From assembly GCA_037903475.1 (NCBI GenBank), contig JBAJFG010000080.1:930001-994000 (forward strand): a stretch of 64,000 bases of DNA, given 5' to 3'. The number at the start of each line of letters is the position of its first letter. The first letter of the stretch is position 1. Under the pieces are notes generated by a model. The model saw nothing but the letters and a program-made list of their open reading frames with translations, was not told the DNA's origin and made no database searches. The position numbers and the translations under genes were made by a program. Of this stretch, positions 1 to 12,870 are shown in pieces. This DNA comes from Ancylostoma caninum (lineage: Eukaryota > Nematoda > Chromadorea > Rhabditida > Ancylostomatidae).

Positions 1-103
1 ATTAGATTGAATTATAATATGTTTTTATATAATGTTAGGTTAAGGGTTCATGGAAGCTGTTTTCCCAAGTTTTTTCTTTCTTTGAATATTAGATAAAACA
101 GTT

Positions 104-267
104 CTAATCTCGGTGTGGTGACTTTTCGATGACCATATCAATCCCAGTTGCCTTAAAAGAGTCAACTGCGTCCACTCCTGAGGTGTGTAGATTGAATAAT
201 CTTAGCTGTTTATATCTGGCTGCGGTGCCTAATAAAGAATGACTTAATTGGTCGGCTACAATGTGCT
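104..267 (-). CDS. candidate terminal exon, unknown protein
   Basis: A 164-base minus-strand segment opens after a splice-acceptor-like TTTAG (268-272 read in reverse) and runs 53 codons to a TAG at 104-106. The reading is well mixed (AARYKQLRLFNLH, ATGIDMVIEKS) and does not look like translated repeat DNA. No AATAAA was seen downstream and no joining upstream exon was found. I do not recognise the family. It could be the 3' end of a gene whose earlier exons are degraded or lie in repeat-rich DNA to the right. Confidence 0.28.
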
Positions 268-642
268 CTAAAGCCAACAGAAAGAATCGTGTCATGGGAT
301 TTCATTTCTTTTTGTCATGGGTTCAAGAATTAAAAAAAAAAACTTAATGTACCAATGAAATAATGAACTTTGAAGATATGGGAATCCCTACAAATTCCAA
401 AAATTCTAAACATTAAAACGACAGAAAAAATAAACAACACTTCCGACACCAAAAAAAGAAACATTATTTTTTTGCAATATTTTATTTTTCCAGTACATTT
501 TTTTCTTGAAAATCAACACTGTGAAACTGACAGCATAACAATAAAAAGTAAACTAATCAGTAATCATCTAACATTTAATCTCCTAGCACAAACACGTCTA
601 CGCTGCTCTTATGTGCTTCCAATAATGTAATAGATATGTGTA

Positions 643-1938
643 GAGGGTGCGGCTTAAATACTGCGTCAAACTTTGTAGCAAAGTCCTTCCCCACTGTGAA
701 AAAAGCTCTTTGCCCTAAATTTCATTCTTGAAATTGATATCCCTTCGTCTGTATTATCTCCACATTTCGTAACCTCACATCAACGTTCCACGTTATAACA
801 TGTCCGAATTTCAAAAGAACCAAGATCGCGCCATGAAGCATCACCGCATAATCTTGTTTCTTGATCGCCTATTTTTTTTGCAGCGATATAACTGCACCGT
901 CCAATTTGCAGTACGATGCTCGGCTGTTGAAGGGCTGTTCCCAAACACATGCCACACGGATGTCGCAGTTCTAATTTTCTAGAAAATTCACGAGAAACGA
1001 ACTCGTTGCAAAAATGCGAGGTAGAAGAGTTAGGTGCACACAAAGCCGTGATCTTTGCAGAGGGCGATTAATTCACCTGCTAATGAGGAAGTCTAGACGG
1101 AACACTACAAGCACTAGGAGCAGCATGTTCACAACGAAGCGCATCAGCACGAAAGAATGCAGAATTTAGTTATGTTACCTTGGAGGGCCGCAAAAGTTAA
1201 GCACCTTAGGACGATGATCTTTTTTTCAATGCGGGACAGAGGTTCATCAGCAAAAATCACTTAGTGCAAGGGCAGTTCTTCAAGACATTAGGTGGAGTAG
1301 GAAAGGCCTCTCTCGCAGATCATATCTGACCCTCATCATCACTGAAGCTGATGTTTCTGAAAGTGACCATATGCCTCAGGTCGACGTTGAATTGAAGTTG
1401 GAAAAACAGCTCTTTGCTGGGAAAAAGGGTAGTTCTGTAAAGAAGGTGTAGCTGCTAGTTCCTCTATCAAAACTATCAAAAATGAATCCGCTAGGACAGC
1501 AGTGCTTCGAGAAACGAGGCGCAGAAGACAAAGTGACCGTTGGTGCACCAACTCCACGAACTCATCCCAGCAGAGGAATCGTGTGCAAACTTCCTTGACA
1601 TCGATCATATGGATGTGTCAACTGGTAATTGTGGAGGTGCGGACTTGCGCTCACTAACCCACTGCTGCCACGAATCTGGGGTCGCTCACAGGAAAGAAGG
1701 AGGAAGAAAACCTCAGAAATCTTTTTCGGGCCTCAATGGTCGTACATGCAGTAAGTCTATACTCCGTTGCGAAGGCAGGAGGAGACCACGATAGACGTTT
1801 CCCAATGTGTTTGATTTGTAAGAGTTTAGGTAAATAATATTGAAGAGCAATTAGAGTTTTAGCTTCTGTGACAATTTTACCTTCTGTGACAAAAATTATT
1901 AACACATATTTTTGACGCAGTATTTATGCCGTACCCTG
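643..1938. mobile_element. TA-flanked inverted-repeat DNA transposon, unclassified
   Basis: About 28-bp terminal inverted repeats (left GAGGGTGCGGCTTAAATACT, right the complement with a few changes) sit between TA dinucleotides at 641-642 and 1939-1940. The 1.3 kb length and TA target site suit the Tc1/mariner superfamily. Short ORFs inside do not give a recognisable transposase, so this is either a decayed copy or a non-autonomous one. A lone end with the same start (CAGGGTGCGGCTTATAT) occurs near 9960. Confidence 0.6.
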
Positions 1939-2044
1939 TATAATAAACTTTGATCTTAGCGAAAGGACCGAGAAAGCTACACTTGATTACGGCTGGAATG
2001 AACCACTACGCTCCTAATATGTATGCACTTCTCCCTTACCTCAA

Positions 2045-2150
2045 ATGCAGTGTCTCAACTCAGAATGGATTTCGACACTTTAACATCAGAAGAATCTTCA
2101 GAAGACTCCGATCGCAATGGTGAACATATTACCCAATGAAGACGCGAAGA
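2045..2150 (+). repeat. single copy of a dispersed repeat also found as an inverted pair near 61.5-61.96 kb
   Basis: The stretch around 2070-2140 (ACATCAGAAGAATCTTCAG followed by GATCGCAATGGTG) matches the arms of the inverted repeat inside the glutaminase gene, with moderate divergence. It shows that the repeat is dispersed and not gene-specific. Confidence 0.5.
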
Positions 2151-2370
2151 AGGTCTTTTTTAAACTCATCATTGGATATTTTTTTTCATTTCGTGCACTT
2201 AAAGATGGTCTATAATCACAAAGTAAACCGAACATCCAAACAAAACAGGAAGTGATAAAAATTAGGAGAAGAAACTAGCTGTTTGGACTAGAAGTTAGCT
2301 GCTCAAATCCCTTTCTTTGTGGAACAGTCGAGATGTGGCATGCCTTCCAAACTCGGTCTCTCACAATATC

Positions 2371-2576
2371 TCAGTTGCCAAATTCCAGTAAGGCATGGAT
2401 GCAACTTCGCTCCACAAAGCTAGAATTACTACTGACCATCTCTTTAAAAAATATTTTCCTTTTTCCAGGGAACTGGAGTGTGGTCTGTGAACCTGTACCA
2501 TTCATAACAAAGAATTTTTCACAGAATTTTCCGTTTCCGGTGTTATGAAAGTCTCTAATTTCCACGAATGAAATCA
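2371..2576 (-). CDS. candidate terminal exon, unknown protein
   Basis: After an acceptor-like TTACAG (2577-2582 in reverse), 206 bases stay open for 67 codons to a stop at 2371-2373, with a protein-like composition (GNGKFCEKFFVMNGTG, RSCIHALLEFGN). The plus strand over the same bases also has a good acceptor (CTTTTTCCAG near 2468) and a short open frame, so strand is uncertain. No family recognised. Confidence 0.22.
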
Positions 2577-2582
2577 CTGTAA

Positions 2583-5352
2583 CGTTGAACAGATGGTAGG
2601 TATCTCAAGAAACTTCGTGAGACGTTTAAAAGCATGGTAGGGGTCAAGGTTTAATACTTTGGAGATGTGTCGCGACATTTATTAATTTACCTATTCTTCA
2701 ATACACTGAAAATGGTGCGAAATAAAATTAATGCCATAATCACCTGAAGTGCAGGGTATTCATATGAGCAAAGATCTGGCAGATAAATAAACACCATAAT
2801 AAGTTTGTTTATAAAATTTATAAGTTTATTAACTGAAATTATGTTTTTTCTTAAATTTGATGTTTTCCAGTAATTTCAGGAATTTCAGGTATAGTGGTAA
2901 TGGTTGGTGGTATAAAGTTTTATGGTAGGGATCAATGTATTTTTTAGTTTTAGAATTTGTTGTTGTAGGTTTAAGTTAGGTTTAAACTATTAATTCTCAA
3001 AATTAAAAATTCTAATCTATAGAGATTTTAGTATAGTTTAGTATAATTTATTTTCAATAAATAGGTAAATAGGTCTTATAAAGATTGCTCTTATAGATTT
3101 AAACAGTTGACATTTCTCCCCCAAATGGCACTAACCAAGTAGTAGCAGAAATAGTGAAGAGAAAAAAAGAACTTGCTGCACCTGCACATTTATACATGTA
3201 ATTACCATGTACATTCTAATTATATTTTTTATCTTCTAATTCAGTTGAATTTTGTTGAAACCGTCTGAGATACGCAGCAAGAATCTATCCCGGTTGCGAA
3301 CCGCACCACATAGACCGCACAAATTTTCAAGAACACGTTACGATTTTGAAAAAAAATCGAAAACGTGGACGTGCATCTTACTTTGGAGTTGACACATATC
3401 AGAAGAAAGAGAAGAGGGACCTATTCATGTCACGTCCATTCTACGACCGAGTCAACAACTTAATTTGAGTTCGTTTTGGAACAATCAGTCCTTCACCATC
3501 GATAGCAAGTACTGGACTGGTGGATAATTATCTGGCGGTTTTTTGCCGCCGTCATTTTTCTGCATATTAAAATTAGCGTCTTGTTCACGTGTTTTCCCTC
3601 AAAATGCTTTTTGGAAATGGGTTGAATGAATTTGAACGAGTTTTACAATCACAATTTCAGCGGAAAAATGCAGATGTTCAGCGAATGTCTCCAGAGAAAA
3701 AAAAAACTTCACAATTATGCATCATCATAGTGGAAACAAAGCCAAGATACTGGTGGGCTTTCTGTGTCACATTTGAGTAGGGATAATTATAATGGTTTTT
3801 CAAAAATACGAAAGAAAAAAAAGTTGGGTTGGATTCTTCAGAAAAAAAGCGATAGATATCAATGATGATTCTCGGAAGATACTGAAAAACAAACATTTTG
3901 CCAAATATTGGGATTAACCTGGAAAACCACAACGGCAGCAAATCGCGCTTAGATTTAAATGCGACTGCTAAAAAAAGAAGCAGAATTCCCTTTCAATCAA
4001 CCAAGAGTTTGGGATGCTTAAGCACTTTCAGGCATCATATCCTCAAAAAACCATGAGAAGCATAGATGTCCATCAAATAGAGAACGCTTTTCATACATGT
4101 GCATGTCTATCAATAGAGGGAACGAATTCGCACAGGCAAAGTTGAAGTTTGAAGTTGAGAGGTTTATATTTGGCGGAAGAATGTATTTGTCAACAAAATT
4201 TTTAGGTGAAAATTTCGCCTCGAACAGTTTCCTGAGGAATTTTGGATAAAGCTGTTTGGATACACAAAAGGCTAAAGAATAGAATTGTCAAGGCATTATA
4301 GTGGTCGCACATTATAGTGGTCTTGTAAGTCAAAAGCCGGGAATACATAGTCTTTCCTAATATATTCTGCGCGATAGGACATGTTGGGTCCCCTTCATTC
4401 GAAAAGAGCAGAATTTACTTTGAACTTTTTACTTTTCAATGGTCTTTCTCCACTGCTGATGAGTTCCGGGGGAGGCCATATTCTTTATCTGTTTTCCGTA
4501 CATTGCAAGGAACGAAACGGAAAATAGGTATTTTGATAATGGTTTTTTCTTATTAGACCAACCAATAGCTTGTAATGCTCAGGACTTTTGTTACTACCTT
4601 AGTCTCAGGAGAAATTAGAAACCTAGATGCCCAAAAAAGGAGGAACATGTTTCACACATTGGTATGATTGCCATATGAGAGAAAGAATCCGTCTAAAACC
4701 AGAAAAGAAGGGCTAATTCACTTCTATTTTCTTTCCACATTCCTGGGCGAACATTCAAATGTATACATTGGTAAGACATCGTCCAACAAAAGGAGGGTAG
4801 CATCATGGCTCGATTTCTGGTGGTATGGAAATTTTTGCACGGTTAATAACCGTTCTACTTGGCAAGGCATTTTACAGGACTTTCAATATAATTGGCTCGG
4901 TGGTTGCCAAACTCGTTTGTTAGACGGCCAAACGAAGCTCGCCAAATGAATCGCCCCTCGACTTCCCGTGTAAGAGCATCAATAATCGCCAAAAGGTTAG
5001 AGTACATGAGGTCATTCTCCATGAGCAATAATGATGAGCTATTTGCTGAATTCCTGGAAGGGAAGGACATCCATCTCGACAGTAGGCCCTTCACGAAATT
5101 CACAACGAATAGTAGCGTTCGTCGTTATCTTGCGAGAATCTTGGGGGCGAACGTGAATGTTCTCTGAGCGCATGCCAAGGTTCATTACACGCACATGTTT
5201 CATGGAGAAGTTCAGGGCGTATAAGGAATCAATGTAACCTACTACTCATTGAAGTTATTCAAATGTTGCATAAAAGGACATTTAAAGTGGTAATTGTACT
5301 TGTTATGATGCGTAAATGACAAGCAATTATGATAAAAACAACCTTTAAAAAG
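2583..5352. other. AT-rich stretch without a supported gene
   Basis: The region is AT-rich with many homopolymer runs. 4880-5167 has open frames on both strands over the same bases (plus MNRPSTSRVRAS, minus MNFVKGLLSRW); neither can be chained to a neighbour by splice phase, so I call neither. Confidence 0.4.
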
Positions 5353-7150
5353 GAATGTTTCTGGAATGGAACAGCGTTTTCCAAAAACATCTGGACTGTT
5401 TGCGCTCGATGTGGGTGAAAAAAAAGAAACGCAGGAAGCATGCTGGATGCTAAGACGAGAGAGAATGCACGTAATAGGAGTGGGAACGGTGAAGGAAGCA
5501 AGATATGAGGAAGAAAATACGGAGAGGAAAATGATACTGTGGATGTTTTCCTGAGCAACAAGTGAAATGAACAACGAAACAAGGATGCAACGAATTTGAA
5601 TGAATTTCTCACCTTTCAAATCTGGTCTTTTGAGGTCCGCCTCTGGTCGATACGGCATTGCGTACCTGTAATAAAGCATATGTGACGGTACGCATGGTAT
5701 TCATCTAGGCAAAGACAATCCCAGGAAATCCAGAAAATCCCGGAGAAATCCGAAGCGCGTCATTTGCGATTCGGCGGTCGAATCGGCGGAGCTAAGAGCT
5801 GAAGAGTGGCTGTGTGCTGCTGCTGCGCCACCACTGGAAAAGGGTCAAACTAGCAGCGGACGCGCTTGGTAATTCGCCCCCACCCTACCCGCAACCGATT
5901 TACAGTGTAAGCTCGATCAATGCCCATAATGGGTTGCCCACTTATAGTGTCAGCACACTGCACAAAAGGAATCACACAAATGAATGCTCATCGTCTGCTG
6001 AGCTGGGTGTGCGACGGCTTTTGTTCCCAAAGAGTTCCAGGGCTGAATATCAGCATGGATGAAAAATCAGAGTCTCAATTTAAAAAGTATTGAAGAAGTG
6101 TCTCTAGAAAAGCGATCCTATTCCCCCCTCCTCCTCCAAGATTCCACGAAAAACAAGAAAACTCGAAATTTTCGCGAAAATATAGGTTAAAGACCCGTGA
6201 CTCCCCATTCCACTATCGTCCATTCCTACTTCTCTTTCACTAGTGATTCCCCACAAAGGGTGGAAAGGACTCTCGTATGAGCTGGGTCTTCCAGAAAGTG
6301 AGCCCCATCATTTCGAGGTCATTCGCGGCAAACTTCCAGTCAGCCGTGGGCAGGCAGCGCTGTTCTCCACCATCAACAAACAGAGCCTTCAGCGGGCTGT
6401 TTACGTGTGGACCTAGTAGTAAAGTGACTTTCTAGCTTTAATTTTGTGATTTTATGTCCCAGGACACTAAAAAGGGCCATAGAAATTACCTGGAAAGAAC
6501 CTGAGCACGCTAATCGCACCTAACTCCTATTAAACTGGCCCTTACTTCACAATTTTTGGCAATTCTACACCGAAAATCACTAGGGACCCTATTCCCAGCC
6601 GGACCACCCGGAACACTACCTGCCTGTAGAAGCTAGACTGTCTGAGCCGAGCTTCAAAGCACCCAGATCCTAGCCATCCGAGAATGGTGAAGTGACAAGT
6701 GTTTGTGTGAGGAGACGACAAACGATGGCAATGTGGTGATCGAATCGATGACTGGTTACATTTGGCAGGTCGAGCTTTTACCTATGACTCGCAGGTATCG
6801 ACCGCCACACCTGTGCCTGACCTTGATGAAACGTGAGAGAGCAAGAGACGGGAGACGTCTAGAGTTACAGATACCAGCAGCAGCAACGGGAGAAGATTTC
6901 AATGCTGCACCCCCGTCCCCCCTTGCTGCTGAGTTCGGACAGAGAGAGTCTTAGTCGCGCAGGGATCTCGCGCACGGACCACGACCATTTGGGACCATGG
7001 GACCACTGTTCCTCGGAGTCAGTTGCTACGGGAGAAAGAGAGAAGCGAAGCGTTTTCCAGGAGGGGCAAATGCTTCCTTGGTCAGTCGCCACTCGGGAAC
7101 ACCACTGCTGCCCTCGGGAAGTGTATAGTCAGGGCCGAATAATGAAATAG
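5353..7150 (+). CDS. 3' part of a multi-exon gene, product not recognised
   Basis: Six segments chain in phase on the plus strand: 5353-5414, 5725-5868, 5906-6006, 6244-6404, 6795-6832 and 6871-7150. Together they are 786 bases, 261 codons plus TAG. Acceptors include ATCCCAG, GATTTACAG, TTTCACTAG and GTTACAG; the first acceptor (TTTAAAAAG) is weak. The last intron is only 38 bases. Read-through of the 6244 exon would instead end the protein at a TAG at 6414-6416 (ending RAVYVWT). Features seen are a Cys-containing start (ECFWNG, CARCG), a basic KSRKSRRNPKR stretch, a glutamine run and a Ser/Arg/His-rich end. This could be a cytoplasmic receptor tail, but that is a guess. The 5' exons were not found. 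Phase agreement is the main support. Confidence 0.45.
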
Positions 7151-8088
7151 ATACCTATCGAGTTATTCAAAATTTGAAAGTTCGATTTCGAATAAGTTTA
7201 TATTTCGAAGGAATGATAAGAAGGCATTTAGGTCTCTCTTCTTTTGACATTTGAATTTTTCGGATCTAGTCCTGAATTAGTAATTAAACAAGTTGAGTTA
7301 TTCGATTTTCGCTCCTAAGTAAAGCGGAAACTTCCCTGTACCTGCCAATAAGTTACTTTTCAATGAAGAAGGGTGTCTAAAATATAGTTCCCAGTTGTAG
7401 GATTCATGAACGCCCACACGAAGGTGAAGGGCTCTACCTACAAATCCTGGATAAACGATTTCTCACCCAAAAATAATTGAATTTCGCTCAAGAACTTCGT
7501 CAAAGCTAGGGCACTGAGCTTGGTAAGGATTTTTGTGAAAAAAAAAACTCTTGAATTCTGGACTCCCGGGATGGCCGTAATCTCTCTATAAACATTGACG
7601 AATCCCTCTTCAGGTCTTCAGGTATATAAGGGGATAGAGATCCCCCTTTAAAAATACTAAGGGTTCTTATCTTAGAAAACGCTGTTTCGTACGAATGTGA
7701 GGTTTCCATGAGTACTAGAGCAAAATTGATGAGATCATCGCTAAGTTTTTGAACACGATGGAATTGAGCCATCCAAGAATCTCACAAGGCCACATGAGTC
7801 CTCAGATTCATCCGGAACAGCGATCAGCTTCAGGATAGCTCAATTTTACTGCATTTCAAAATCGTAGAGTAGTAAAAGTCAAAAAAGTCCACAATAAGAT
7901 TACGAGGAAGCGGCTGTCATGTCCTGAAGGGCCTTGGGACAATCCCTCAAAGGTAATAAATCCACGTAAAGACTGACTCAATATGTCACCCTGGGGTCTA
8001 CCTATATCTTTCCATCCTTTGGTGGGTAGCAGTGGTCTCTCGATTTCTGAGAGAAACTTGGGAAAAAACCACTGAAAAAATGGGGAGC
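7151..8088. other. no gene seen
   Basis: The first 170 bases contain several TTCGAA-type words (see the cluster at 51.6 kb). The rest has only short unsupported ORFs. Confidence 0.4.
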
Positions 8089-8301
8089 AAAATGGAGTTG
8101 GGGGGGGCACTTGGTATTAGTCGATAATATGACCTGTCCTACACGTTCTGACTTGTTTGCATTTCAGGTAACTACTGTACATTAAGAGAGCTAACAAGTC
8201 AGAGCGTTCTGGACGTGTCAGCTAACAAGTCTGAACGTGCAGGACAGGTCATATTATCGACTAATACCAAGTGCCCCCCCCCCCCCCCCCAACTCCATTT
8301 T
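8089..8301. repeat. fold-back palindrome with unequal G/C-run arms
   Basis: Two arms of about 60 bases (left starting AAAATGGAGTTGGGG, right ending CCAACTCCATTTT) are near-perfect inverted copies around a 60-80 base centre. The left arm has an 8-G run (8100-8107) and the right a 17-C run (8274-8290). The centre holds two direct copies of AGCTAACAAGTC. The structure fits a small fold-back element or an inverted duplication with a slippage-prone homopolymer. Confidence 0.8.
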
Positions 8302-8367
8302 CCCCAAAATTGGGATAGTTTTACAGAAAGGAGCCGATATACTGAGGAATTCACCTATATTTATGTC

Positions 8368-8773
8368 CTAAAGGCTTTCAAAGTAGAACCTCGCAGAATC
8401 CTTTGGTGGATAGCTGCAGAAAATCTTTTCACCACCACCTATAGTTGTTGAGAACCAGTAAGGAAATCGTGAAAATTTCCTCCAATATAAAGTCCCTTGG
8501 GCCAAGAAATCCCCGTGTAACCACGTGAAACATCGCAATTCCCAGCCACCCTTGACCAACCGATGATACGCATTACTGCCTGCCACGTAAGGCTTGCGTT
8601 ACGCCACACGACGCAGTCCGCTGCGTTCGTAACGAGGCGGCCGGCGATGGGGGCGGTGGCGGCGGCGGTGGTACTGCAGTTGATAAGTGAGGCATTGATC
8701 GTAGAGCGCTCTTTCCCTTGTCCGTGATAATTGGTCTCCTCTCCAATCCATAACACATCATCGCCCCTTCCAT
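8368..8773 (-). CDS. candidate two-exon small proline-rich protein
   Basis: An ATG at 8771-8773, four bases after an acceptor-like TTTTGTAG that could be a trans-splice site, opens 65 codons with an eight-proline run (VPPPPPPPPSP) and a Ser/Arg/Thr-rich end. A donor CA|GTAATG at 8576-8577 joins in phase to a second exon, 8368-8413, after TTTCTGCAG, ending FYFESL and stop. Predicted length is about 80 residues. The GC-rich first exon differs from its surroundings. No family recognised; the proline run alone is weak evidence. Confidence 0.28.
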
Positions 8774-9434
8774 ACTACTACAAAAGGCGTTGGAGGTTTT
8801 TAGTGGTTTTCTTCAAAAGACGGGGAGTAAGAGGAGCACTTTGCTCGGAACTAGCACAGGAAATAGGCGCAGGGCTTTTAGTCAGGAAGGAAAGGTGGAG
8901 ATCAAAGCGATGTTCAAGTTGGTGGATTCCCAGGAGCTCTGATAGTTAATGATGCTCAGGAAGAGCGCCAATGAAGGCTAGAAAAACCAGAACAACACTG
9001 ACAAACATTTGTAACTGGTAGAATAAGCAGTACAACAGTACACAGTTAAAAGAAGTTGGTAGCCAGCAGTGGTGAGCGGCGATGCGCAGGCGCGGCCGGC
9101 GGCCCAGGCCATTCCGTAATTGGGTGGGGGTCGGCGACAAAAGCTGCTGCGCGCTCCCTTCTCTCGAGGTCAAAGCTGTATTGTACTATCTGATCGATCT
9201 ACGGGGGCTCTACCCTTGCCGATGATACACCACCAGGGACGCACGCAGCACAGTAACTGGTACAAAGCCTTCGCTGCACCGAAGCTGCGTGGACTCGTGC
9301 CACCTTAGGGAACGAGACGTTCTCGATGAAGCTCAAACAAGACGCTATCGATGCGTGTGCTCGGTGTGATCTGAAGCACCTTTTGATACCTCTCCCCTTA
9401 TTGATACCACCCACAAGCATAGTTGCCAATGAAC

Positions 9435-9478
9435 ATTTATTTACTTATTTATTTAATGCACCAGAAGTGCGCTTAAGA
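9435..9478 (-). repeat. LINE 3' end (AAAT-type tail)
   Basis: Read on the minus strand, GCGCAC..GGTGCATT is followed by (A)AATA repeats. This is the 3' terminal signature shared by several fragments in the window and by the reverse-transcriptase element at 53.9-55.5 kb. Confidence 0.5.
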
Positions 9479-12350
9479 TAAAACGTTCATGAAAAGGCAC
9501 TAATTAATAATACATATTGAGGAACTTTGGGTAAGTCGAGATAAGTAGGGATAAGTAGTAAGTATTCATATGCTGACCATTATTGTAAGAACATGGACAA
9601 TTTCCCTAAGGGTTGGTCGTCTTCAAGGTTCATTCCCCTCAAAGATGGGCGTTAGCGGACGATACCTTAGCGACTATGATGGGAAGCCTATCTGGGAACT
9701 TATTTTTAGATCCACCATACTTTGAAGACTAGAAATTCATGCAGTGAATGACTGAGTAAGCGTCCCCTCCCCATAGAACCTTTGCAAGACGGCTAGAAAT
9801 CCTGATTTTTTAATTTTTTTTTTCGCTTCGAAATGTTGGATATGGTGCGTTCCACGAGGGATAATAGTTCGAGAGGCATTAGACGAAAAAGAAATTGTGT
9901 GGCCAAGTTGTTTATGCATAAATACTCAGGTATTGTAGTGTACGGGACGCAGTATAAGTACAGGGTGCGGCTTATATGTATTCCCGGGCACGAAATTTTG
10001 ATTTGAAATCTCTGCCCATTGAAGGGCCGGGAGGCCCATGAGTCTTACCTATTCGGGTCTCCCACCAGGGGTCTCCCACTTCCCTCATCTAACACCACTA
10101 TAACTTAAAAAACGGAAGCCCCCGCATGTGGATGCAAAACCACTGTTGACCAAAGAGCTACCTCCCTGCTCTTGAGAGAGTAAGGTAAAGATGTCAAATC
10201 TATCCTAGCTAAATCCTACGTAATTTCTATATCTCCGAATATTTCTGTTGATCCATTGAAATTTCCATTGTTCTCCATTGAAATCTCGTTTAAGGGCTAG
10301 CCAAGATTACAAAATGGTCAAGATGGACATCATTCGTAATATATCTCCATGTATTCTATTCTAGTCCTATTAACATAATAAAAATTGTGTTGCTTGGATC
10401 GTTTTTACATGAGTTATGAAGAAAAGCTCTCGTCCGGAAACATAGGCCCTATCCTGTAATGATAAAATAGGATAAATTGAAGAGAAGAGTATAGAAGTGC
10501 TAAAAACCTGCATGGGACTGCACTAAACACTGCACAGTACTGTGAATAGTAATTGTACAATACTAATCCTCCGAAATAAATGCTCGTCACAGCAAAGAGC
10601 TTCTATTTTGCTCAAGAAGATCGTCCTTGTGTCTGCGAAAACCACTCTTTCAACGATTGGTTGGACAAGGAATAGCACTGAATGCTTCTTGAAGCATAGC
10701 ATGTTGTTCTACGCATAACGATAAACAGAAATTTGAGATTTGTTCGCGTTTTTCAAGGCTTCAAGTAGTCAAGGAAGGATGCTGAGCTTAGTAGTGGAAT
10801 GAAACCCTTACGACTCTGGTGGAAGTTGATCAGTAGCTGGCTTTCAAAGGATATTCTGATTATCTATTCCACTGACGTAGAAGAAGCTGAATTTGTGTGC
10901 TCTAGCAAAATGTGCGCTAGGTGGAAAATGGGAACAATAGCGGTTTACCTAACAGTATTCCCCCATTTCCAGGACGATCATAGAAATCTATTGGTATTGT
11001 GATGTTGGATAGGCCATTCTATCCAGACAACACTGGCTAACCTTTATCAATTTGGATGAGGCTGTCTCAGAGCTGCTCCTGAAAATCCTACTTACGCTGC
11101 ATTATATGAACTCTGTTCATTAACTTTCTCTCTAGAGATGTTCCTTAATGTATACGCTACTAGTGGTCCTGGATTAGGATTAAAGTATAGCGCTTGCACA
11201 TCTAGTGAGCATTTACTAAGTTCGTATCCACTTTTTCTCAAAGTAAGAAGGTTGGAGGGAGGGTTACGAAGAGACCAATCGAGAGATGGGGATCGGTCGG
11301 CTGCTTGGCGGGTGAGTGTCGAAAGCATGGAAGGTCGCGAGTTGAAAGCCCTTCGATGAGGGTTTGCGGTCAAGGACACATGCAGAAAGGAACTGTGCTG
11401 CGCTACCATGCACACACGCAGCAGCCACTACAAAATGCATCCCAGGTACGCTGCTGCTAACGAAGCAGCAAGCGCTCGGTTTTGGGGAGGTTGCTCGGTT
11501 TTAGTGCGGTGAATGATAGGAATCCCATGGGATGCACTTCCATACAAGGTTCCTTATCAAATTTTATCATCTAAAGGCGTTTTCCATTATAGTAATCGCA
11601 TCTAACTACAGTATAACAATGCTTATGAATAAAACCAAATTGAACTAAGCTGAATCAAACCCAAACCCAGTAAATATTAGGTTTTTAGATCTAGTTACAG
11701 GAGGATAGGTGGCTTCCTCTTCCTTCATAGGATGAAAGGCCCAAAATGTTCTTCCTACTTCGCTAATTCATTCTTTTCTAAGACCTCGAAATGGCTAGAA
11801 ACTCTATCCACTGAATTACTGCGGTCAAGGACTGGTACAGCGTTTACTGGAGCCTTGCGGAAGATCGATCTTCAGGATATGCCAATGTTAAAAGATACCT
11901 AATCTTTCACAATAGCACCCAGATTCATACGTATCTATCTTGCACTCATATTTTTCTCGCTTTTTTAGCGACGTGGATACCTGATTCCACTACCAGCCGT
12001 GAATTAAAAATTCTGTTTTTTCCCTGTTTCTCAAGATGTGGCGGATAGTCGTTCAAGGAGAACGAAAATCCGGTGAACCCTCTTTCTTGAGGTCACCCCA
12101 TTCCGTTCGCACAGGGTCCCGGCTGAATTCGTTCTGCACGGGTTAAATTGGCAGTCCAAGCGCTGGCAGTAGTAGTCTATCACCTATGTTCAGGATGTGG
12201 GAACAGGATCTCGGAGTGGACTTTTTCACCTCCCGGAGATGGAGAACGGCCTGTTGACCCGCCACGGATTGGGGCAGATCTTCATTTGTATTACAAGGGT
12301 AAATGCGGATGAAGTTATTCCACCTAAGTTTCAGTACCCCGTTTTTTTTT
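9479..12350. other. no supported gene
   Basis: It contains a solitary inverted-repeat end near 9960 (CAGGGTGCGGCTTAT) and a Ser/Pro-rich minus-strand frame at 11092-11415 (SLTANPHRRAFNSR) with no splice partners that I could chain. Otherwise only short ORFs. Confidence 0.35.
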
Positions 12351-12384
12351 GTGCACCCTGAGTGTATGAATAAATAAATAAATA
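12351..12384 (+). repeat. LINE 3' end with AAAT tail
   Basis: GTGCACCCTGAGTGTATGA then (ATAA)n. It is the same terminal motif as at 40704 and, in reverse orientation, near 30930. Confidence 0.55.
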
Positions 12385-12739
12385 ACACAAAAAAGGAACG
12401 CAAGGTACCTATCAAGGATCGGAAACAAAGCTATTACTCGAGAGTAAGAATATAAACGAGGAAGAGGAAAGCGGTGTCCGATTTATTCGGATGTCCGAGG
12501 GGAAAAATCCCGAATGGTTGGAATATTCCTTCAAAATCACCCGTTCGTACGCCAGCTTACAGCTGCTGGAGGAGAGAATGCTGTACAATAAGAATAACTG
12601 AATCTCGCTGTACTGCACCATTGATAATATGTATTCTATAGAGAGAAATGTGATGAATGTACAAATAAATCATATGTATGGACATGGACATTTTCGAAAA
12701 ACGACGGTGAATGATGGAATAGTTCCCTGAGCAAACTAT

Positions 12740-12870
12740 TAGGTCATTCGAGTTTCGAATAAGTACATTCGAGAAGAGAAAACTTCAAATATTTGGTTTT
12801 TCGAGTACATTCGAAGACAAGTTTTCCCAGGTATTCGACTTTTCGAATGACCGTTCGAATAAATCATGCG
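12740..12870. repeat. small TTCGAA-rich patch
   Basis: Words such as TTTCGAATAAG, ATTCGAAGAC and GTTCGAATAAA recur here. It resembles a short version of the 51.6-52.1 kb cluster. It is followed at about 12979 by one end of the GGCAGCACCCAC repeat family (AAAGGCAGCGCACACGG). Confidence 0.4.

Noticed and set aside
5613..5665. 53-bp minus-strand exon-like segment (YAMPYRPEADLKRPDLK) with good splice sites
   Set aside because: No partner exon in phase on either side, and it lies within an intron of the better supported plus-strand gene.
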